A stretch of DNA of 36,614 nt from the NCBI RefSeq assembly GCF_009725235.1, contig NZ_WJFC01000125.1, forward strand, positions 1-36,614, written 5' to 3'. How positions within the stretch are numbered: the stretch's first letter is position 1; each line of letters opens with the position of its first letter. Shown here piece after piece: positions 31,599 to 36,614 of the stretch. Made by a program: the position numbers and the translations under genes. Below the pieces are notes generated by a model. The model saw only the letters and a list, made by a program, of their open reading frames with translations, did no database searches and was not told the DNA's origin. Origin of the DNA: Scytonema sp. UIC 10036. Its GTDB lineage: Bacteria; Cyanobacteriota; Cyanobacteriia; Cyanobacteriales; Nostocaceae.

Positions 31599-32135
31599 AT
31601 GAAGTCTATGAAAATTTTACAAATTGAGTCGGTATATATATTAATTGAAGATCCTCGTTGTATTGACCTTATCTCCCAAGCTTCACAAAAGGCTTCTAGG
31701 GGAATATCTGCCGAAGAATTTCTTAAATACACAAAAGGCAAAATTCGTATGGGAGCTAAGCTTGGTAAAGCTCTTGCAATCAAAATGGGTATTAGTTCCA
31801 ATACAGAAAAAATTATGAATTTATCAAGTTATTACAGCTATATCATTCTTGCATTACTATGCTCAATAGTAGAGCAGGGCTTTTCGCTAAAAGACATTGA
31901 AGAATCTGAAAGCAAAAAAGAATGTTTTATAACTGCGGATATTCCCTCATCACCTCTATCTGTAGAAGGTAAACTTCATGCTCAAATTGAAGGTAATCCG
32001 GAAAGTTACAATATCAAGCTTTCAACTGCTTTTTTAGGACAAAAATATGCTTGGGGTAGAGGAAATCGTATCTTAGATAAACTTTTCCAGAGAACAGAGC
32101 AATATATTAGCGACTTCAAGAGTCTGAATTTCTAA
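31599..32135 (+). CDS. Hypothetical protein
   Basis: 178 aa, not recognised. The predicted product is soluble and basic. A hydrophobic helix (SSYYSYIILALLCSIVEQGF) sits in the middle and a C-terminal part ends LDKLFQRTEQYISDF. No signal peptide or known motif is visible. The start is uncertain: ATG 31599 or 31608 (a TTG at 31575 extends the frame), none with a good ribosome binding site. A 26-bp shared element lies upstream, which is the main clue to its context. It converges with the CHAT-CHASE2 gene, 29 bp away. Confidence 0.6.
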   Translation: MKSMKILQIESVYILIEDPRCIDLISQASQKASRGISAEEFLKYTKGKIRMGAKLGKALAIKMGISSNTEKIMNLSSYYSYIILALLCSIVEQGFSLKDIEESESKKECFITADIPSSPLSVEGKLHAQIEGNPESYNIKLSTAFLGQKYAWGRGNRILDKLFQRTEQYISDFKSLNF

Positions 32136-32164
32136 TGAGATTTACCTTGAAAGTGAGGGCAAAA

Positions 32165-34528
32165 CTACTCCCATCCTTTCGGATTTTGGCCGTAATAAAC
32201 AACAAAACCACCACTAACAAGTAACAAAGCGAAAATAGAAGGAAGCAATGGTACCCAATAACCGTTGATGAAGAGAATTAAGCATACTCCAGTCAGGGCA
32301 ATATTTACAGCGATAATAACTACTACTAACAATAAAGGTTGGAGCGATCGCCATACCAGTAACCCGCCAACAAACGACCATCCCCAAATCCACAAAATAT
32401 CAGCTTCCTGCGACCAAGTTTTTAATAAAGACCGTTTTGGTTTATCCAGTACAGCACTCAGTATCTGGCTGACTTTGTGTGCTTGCAGTAAGACTCCTGG
32501 CATTTCCCTGTAGGGAGTATTAACAAAATCTGTTGAACCCGTGACACCGATAATCACTATTCGATCTTGTACTGCTTCTGGTTTAATCTTACCGTCAAGA
32601 AGTCGTGAAAGAGTCACTTTTTCAGCAACATTGCCAGTAGAACGGTAATTTAACAGAATTTGCGAACCTAATCCATCAATATTATGGTATCCGCTAACAT
32701 TACCCGAAACAGGCAAGGGTTGAAAAACAACATTACCTAATTGTAAGTCACCTGTGGGACTGGGTTTTGGCTGAATATTATGTTTTGTTGCTAGGTAATC
32801 GAGTGCAAGGCGAACACTGAAAGCATGGTCTGTTTGACAGGGAGAATTATTTTCTGGAGTCAGAAACAGAAGATGACGACGCACAACCCCATCTGAATCT
32901 CGTACAACATCAGCAAAACCCAGACGTTCTTGTGGTACTCCTGAGGGTGGTTCAATACCGGGATTGTTCGGGTCACGTGTGTCACTAACCCGACAAACGG
33001 CAATGACGTTATTATTCTCTCGTAGCTGCTTAACTAATTCAGCATGACCAAATTTTTTTGGCTCCTCACGATAGATATCTAAACCAATAACTACTGGTTG
33101 ATACTGCTTTAATTTACCGATTGCTTGAGCTAAAATTCCATCTGGGAGGGGAAACCCATATTTATTTTTATTAATATCGAGTTCTGTAGCTTCTACTACT
33201 AACAACCGCGAGTCTGGTTTTTCTGTTGGACGCATTTGTATGAATTCGTCATATGCTGCTATTTCTAATTTTTGCAGCATTCCCATTTGCCGAATCCCCC
33301 AAATAATACCTGTTGCAAATATACTAGCCAAGAGTATATTGATAAATTTCTTTTTTCTATTTTTTCTTTGGTTGTTACCTTTTATTGATGAAGGAAAGTT
33401 TTTCAGTCTTGATAAATTATTTGGGTTTACTATTTCTTGCTCTAGTTGGATTTTTCCTCCTAAATCTTCCCAAGTAGGTGGTATATGAGCAGGATTTTGG
33501 TAAATTACTGGTAACCAACTAGCACTAGGAAAAATTTGTTCTAGTCCTTGCAATCTTTCTCGTGCTTTTCTAACGGCTAGATAAAAAGACTCTCCGAGAG
33601 AGAATTCCTTCAAAAAAGACTTCAAAAATTCCTGTGCTACTTTATCTTGGACATCTTCACGCATAACAATAATTTGCGGAATGTGCAAATCAGCTAAATC
33701 ATGCGCCAAACCTAAACCATCACAAGAATTAAAAATAGCAATTTGTAAACCTCTATTAATTGCTGTTTTTAAAGCAAATTTCAATTCTTCGACCGTCAAT
33801 CTATCGGTTGTATTAAGATAAATCTGACCCTTTGTTAATTCCGTTTGACTGTGACCTGCAAAAAATAAAATATCCCATCCTTCTTCCCAAAGTTGATGAT
33901 TAATATCTTGCAGTTGAGGCTCAACTAAAAGTTTCACATTAGCACCAGGTAATTTTTCCAAAATCTGACCATCTGCTTTTACATCAATCCCAGTACTATC
34001 ACCAAGAATTGCTAAGATTTTTACCTTATTTGAAAAATTATATCCAGGCTCAACTTTTTCAAAGGTTGATGGACTTATAGCAATTTCAGCATGAGGATAA
34101 TCTGCAAAAAAATCCCACTCATGCCAAGGTAAACGCTGGAGTTGGATCTCTTCTGTTTCTAATAAGAAGCGGACAATATTAGATGGCATTAATTGTTGGC
34201 ATAACTTGTCTCGAACAGGCAAAAACTCGATAGATTTGAGCCAATCATTAAAGCTATCAATTAATTCTTGTGCAGCCAGTTTACAATCTTCACGGCTGGA
34301 AACATTTGTGACTTGCATTTCTGGCTTTTCTAGTTTTCTTGTATTCTTGCCAATCTCGCTATATGCCGAACGCCATTTTTTATACAGTCGAGGAATCTCT
34401 GTTGATTGTGGTAGCCTTGCTGTTACTTGAACAGGGAATTGTTGACCTTCTTCTCCCAAGAGCAAAGTCACTGGAAAACCTTGCTCAAAGCTTCCTTCAC
34501 CAAGTTTGAGGATAACTAATTTGCTCAT
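32165..34528 (-). CDS. CHAT-CHASE2 membrane protein
   Basis: 787 aa from the ATG at 34528 (MSKLVILKLGEGSFEQGF, the usual start of this family; a GTG at 34558 would add ten residues). Residues 1-110 are the family's N-terminal domain. A CHAT domain follows, with His226 in LFFAGHSQT and Cys269 in IFNSCDGLG as the dyad. A basic linker (NNQRKNRKKKF) leads to the first membrane helix (about 395-412). Next comes the extracytoplasmic CHASE2 sensor (LEIAAYDEFIQMRPTEKPDS, FVNTPYREMPGVLLQAHKVS) and three C-terminal helices. It would couple an external signal to an internal caspase-like domain. It lies 132 bp downstream of the DUF1822 gene on the same strand, forming the usual sigma-like/DUF1822/CHASE2 cassette. 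Confidence 0.9.
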   Translation of the reverse strand: MSKLVILKLGEGSFEQGFPVTLLLGEEGQQFPVQVTARLPQSTEIPRLYKKWRSAYSEIGKNTRKLEKPEMQVTNVSSREDCKLAAQELIDSFNDWLKSIEFLPVRDKLCQQLMPSNIVRFLLETEEIQLQRLPWHEWDFFADYPHAEIAISPSTFEKVEPGYNFSNKVKILAILGDSTGIDVKADGQILEKLPGANVKLLVEPQLQDINHQLWEEGWDILFFAGHSQTELTKGQIYLNTTDRLTVEELKFALKTAINRGLQIAIFNSCDGLGLAHDLADLHIPQIIVMREDVQDKVAQEFLKSFLKEFSLGESFYLAVRKARERLQGLEQIFPSASWLPVIYQNPAHIPPTWEDLGGKIQLEQEIVNPNNLSRLKNFPSSIKGNNQRKNRKKKFINILLASIFATGIIWGIRQMGMLQKLEIAAYDEFIQMRPTEKPDSRLLVVEATELDINKNKYGFPLPDGILAQAIGKLKQYQPVVIGLDIYREEPKKFGHAELVKQLRENNNVIAVCRVSDTRDPNNPGIEPPSGVPQERLGFADVVRDSDGVVRRHLLFLTPENNSPCQTDHAFSVRLALDYLATKHNIQPKPSPTGDLQLGNVVFQPLPVSGNVSGYHNIDGLGSQILLNYRSTGNVAEKVTLSRLLDGKIKPEAVQDRIVIIGVTGSTDFVNTPYREMPGVLLQAHKVSQILSAVLDKPKRSLLKTWSQEADILWIWGWSFVGGLLVWRSLQPLLLVVVIIAVNIALTGVCLILFINGYWVPLLPSIFALLLVSGGFVVYYGQNPKGWE

Positions 34529-34660
34529 TGCCGTGCCAGAGCTAAGTTCTATATCCACTTATATTTAAGTGTAGAGACTTTGACTTACAAAAATCAAAGT
34601 AACGGCAATTTTTAATAAAAATTCATATTGGGAACCCAACTATATTTTAGCCATAAATTT

Positions 34661-36115
34661 TCAAATGACAAAATCTTCTGTAACAAATGCTGTTTCTAAC
34701 GATATTGTCACACTAAATCTATCGCCTGGAGAACCACTAAACTTTAATTGAATAAAATTATCAGCCTTCCTAGTTTGTGCTTCTAAAAAAGTATTACCAT
34801 CTTCATCTAACACTGTCATTTGTAGCGATTCAGGTAAATAATTCTTATTACCCATTGGATAAACTCGCAATAAGACAGCTACCTTTCGATCGGGTTTTTC
34901 TAAAATGGCAACCATCAGCGCTACTGTATAACCAGCTAGTTGCATTCCCCAATCTTTAATTCTTTTCTTTCCAGCCAGAGGATTGTCTGGTTCAAGCATC
35001 CACAAGCATTCAGCAACAGTCCAACGAATTTCCTCATTAGAAATTGTACGTAATAGTTTTGCCAGTTCAGAAACAGCGTCTGAAACTAAAAATGTGACTT
35101 GTGGGTTTGTCTTGTCGATAATCAGGTGCGATACAAGGTTTTCTGTGACTCTTTTAGCTGTTTGCTTGCATTTATCATCATTGGGATGAGTTTTGAGATA
35201 CTCAATTTGAGTTTTGATAGTTTCGAGATTGTCTGGAACAGTTCTTCTGTTACGAAAGGCAAAAACTAAATCCGTCTCTGTTTTACCAAAAAACTCCTCT
35301 ACTGTTTGCCATCCTATATCAAATACATTTCGTAACCAATTTGATAAGTTTACTGGTGTGTTTTGATGTGATGTCAGTTGTCTTTTACGGTTCGCGTACA
35401 AGTGTTCTCTCCAATTATCATCCGCTATTAATGCTCCCCATTCTTTAAAAGAAATTTCTAATCTTGGTGAATAGGGAGATGGTTGTGAAAGTTTTTCGAC
35501 TAATTTTTCTGCTTGCATTGATGATAAAGATGGTAATTTTTCAATTACTGCTACAGCAACTTCAAATTGCTTGGGGTTGAGTTCTTGACTTATCCATAAA
35601 ACATTTAAATCAGTAATTAAATCTTCTTTGTCTAATGAATAAGTGCGTTCAAATTCATCGTAAATTCCTTGAGTTTTCAATTGCTTATGAGTTGTATACC
35701 CCCAAATCCTTAACCATTCGTCAGCTAAATTGACTTGTACTGCTAGATAATAATGTCCAGCCCAACTGGAAATATCTACCCATTCTTGAGGTACAGAAAA
35801 CTCTTCAGTCTCGATAGCTTCGCTTAGAATTAATATCAATCGAGTTCGCTCGACTTGAAGCGCAAAACCATTAACCACTTCCCAAATACTAGGCAATGTT
35901 TCCACACTAGGATAAACTGTGACTTGGGAACTACCATCAGCTTCTAGCCAAGCTATACATTTATTTAAACACAAAAGATTTAAGTAGCTATTCCAACGTG
36001 CAGCTTTGTTGGAAAAATTTTCTGACGAAAACCATGCTTTTTCGCGATCGCTTTCGCTAATATAACACCATATTGACTCTGGATAAAGAATTCGTAATTT
36101 ATCTAAGCTAAACAT
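34661..36115 (-). CDS. DUF1822 family protein, full-length
   Basis: 484 aa, cytoplasmic. Residues 1-250 contain the block shared with the fusion protein at 15960: PSIWEVVNGFALQVERTRL, VPQEWVDISSWAGHYYLAVQ, LADEWLRIWGYTTHKQLKTQ and FKEWGALIADDNWREHLYAN. The C-terminal half (from residue 255) is particular to stand-alone members, with a WQTVEEFFG segment, a helical-repeat-like region (SDAVSELAKLLRTISNEEIR, WTVAECLWMLEPDNPLAGKK) and a beta-rich end (PDRKVAVLLRVYPMG). Its job is unknown; conserved linkage suggests it connects the sigma-like protein to the CHASE2 protein. Its ATG overlaps the stop of the upstream sigma-like ORF (TAATG), so translation is coupled. Confidence 0.87.
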   Translation of the reverse strand: MFSLDKLRILYPESIWCYISESDREKAWFSSENFSNKAARWNSYLNLLCLNKCIAWLEADGSSQVTVYPSVETLPSIWEVVNGFALQVERTRLILILSEAIETEEFSVPQEWVDISSWAGHYYLAVQVNLADEWLRIWGYTTHKQLKTQGIYDEFERTYSLDKEDLITDLNVLWISQELNPKQFEVAVAVIEKLPSLSSMQAEKLVEKLSQPSPYSPRLEISFKEWGALIADDNWREHLYANRKRQLTSHQNTPVNLSNWLRNVFDIGWQTVEEFFGKTETDLVFAFRNRRTVPDNLETIKTQIEYLKTHPNDDKCKQTAKRVTENLVSHLIIDKTNPQVTFLVSDAVSELAKLLRTISNEEIRWTVAECLWMLEPDNPLAGKKRIKDWGMQLAGYTVALMVAILEKPDRKVAVLLRVYPMGNKNYLPESLQMTVLDEDGNTFLEAQTRKADNFIQLKFSGSPGDRFSVTISLETAFVTEDFVI

Positions 36116-36614
36116 TATATTTCCTCTCTCTCTTGTAATTCAAAATTTCCATAAGGTGCGGTGCTTAAATATTCATCAACTAAAGCAGCAATTTGTTTCT
36201 CTGCTGATGTTAGTGACACTAAAGAAATCGATAATGTATTTTGTATTTGTTCCTGGAGTTGTGTCTGTAGGTATTGCTTAATTCGCGTGAGTCTGAGAGC
36301 GATTACATCTTCAGTTTTTTGAAGTTTTAAAGCAACTGCCTTAAGAGATAAATTTTGACCAAATCGCAGTTTTAAAAGTTGAATATCGTCCCGGAAATTA
36401 CTGCATAAAACATCTTGAAGATATTGATATAATGGGCTTTTGCAATAAGGTACTAACCATTGATACATTTCCTTAGATTTTTGTTCAATTTCTTTTGAAT
36501 TAAGACTCAAGCCAATATTTTGTGAACACCATGTAACTAAATCTATTAACAATAATTATTCTAATCGTTTGATTTCAGGAGACACTTGATACTGAGATTC
36601 AAAATAAAAAAATA
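36115..36614 (-). pseudogene. Sigma-70-like gene, interrupted by an in-frame stop, runs off window
   Basis: The downstream open part (36115-36552, TTG-initiated at best) encodes 145 residues matching the C-terminal domain of the sigma-like protein at 14439: MYQWLVPYCKSPLYQYLQDV against MHDWLIVHCQTNFRTFLQEK, and ending VDEYLSTAPYGNFE against IDNFLITAPYANFK. The same frame continues upstream past a TAA at 36556-36558. There QYQVSPEIKRLE, the stop, then LLLIDLVTW align without gaps with QYKVSRKLAKYKE, S, LLKKLMEW. So the homologous gene continues and is broken by one nonsense codon. The rest lies beyond the window. It may be a pseudogene, a sequencing error, or a split gene whose C-terminal piece is still made. 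It overlaps the DUF1822 ATG. Confidence 0.8.

Noticed and set aside
1..36614. tRNA, rRNA, CRISPR array or transposase genes
   Set aside because: None of the gaps shows a cloverleaf-like arrangement, repeat-spacer pattern, or DDE/HUH-type coding sequence that I could support.

Overview
The window looks like chromosome of a filamentous, probably heterocyst-forming cyanobacterium (Nostocales). The reasons are: many GCGATCGC (HIP1) octamers, a BicA-type bicarbonate transporter, DUF1822, DUF928, CHASE2 and CHAT proteins, a two-partner-secretion haemagglutinin of the cyanobacterial type, and interspersed palindromic repeats and heptanucleotide tandem repeats in the gaps. I see no rRNA, tRNA, CRISPR array, transposase or complete insertion sequence.

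Layout. (1) 1-704 is non-coding. (2) 705-5530 is mostly housekeeping: bicA, a palindrome-rich gap, a SAM methyltransferase, a glutathione S-transferase-like protein, and an SPFH/band-7 protein followed 3 bp later by a tiny ribbon-helix-helix protein. (3) 5617-18725 is a bacterial dynamin-like protein (BDLP) island. It holds a truncated dynamin remnant, three full-length dynamin-like GTPases on the minus strand, a C39/papain-like peptidase-like protein, a small acidic CxxCxGxG protein and, on the plus strand, a sigma-70-like protein followed by a DUF1822-dynamin fusion of 921 aa. (4) 18895-20371 holds three small membrane proteins. (5) 20538-29804 is a two-partner secretion locus: a tpsA remnant, TpsB, TpsA and a secreted TPR-CHAT protein. 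(6) 29831-32135 holds a small secreted protein, a DUF928 protein and an unrecognised protein. (7) 32165-36614 is a second cassette of the familiar cyanobacterial type: sigma-like (interrupted), DUF1822, CHAT-CHASE2.

Two points deserve attention. First, a 26-bp intergenic element, TCAGG-N15-TATGCA, occurs seven times without gaps. It always has the same orientation relative to the nearest downstream gene, with its edge 39-148 bp from the start codon. It precedes dynamin, C39-like, CxxCxGxG, membrane-protein and DUF928 genes, so it looks like the promoter or operator of a local regulon linking the dynamin island to the 30-32 kb region. Second, the two sigma-like/DUF1822 cassettes are paralogous, but in one the DUF1822 C-terminal half is replaced by a dynamin, while the other leads into a CHAT-CHASE2 protein. 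This suggests a modular system (sigma-like regulator, DUF1822 adaptor, exchangeable output) in which a membrane-remodelling GTPase has become the output. Function is inference; nothing here shows what triggers the system, although membrane stress, envelope repair or defence against phage would fit.
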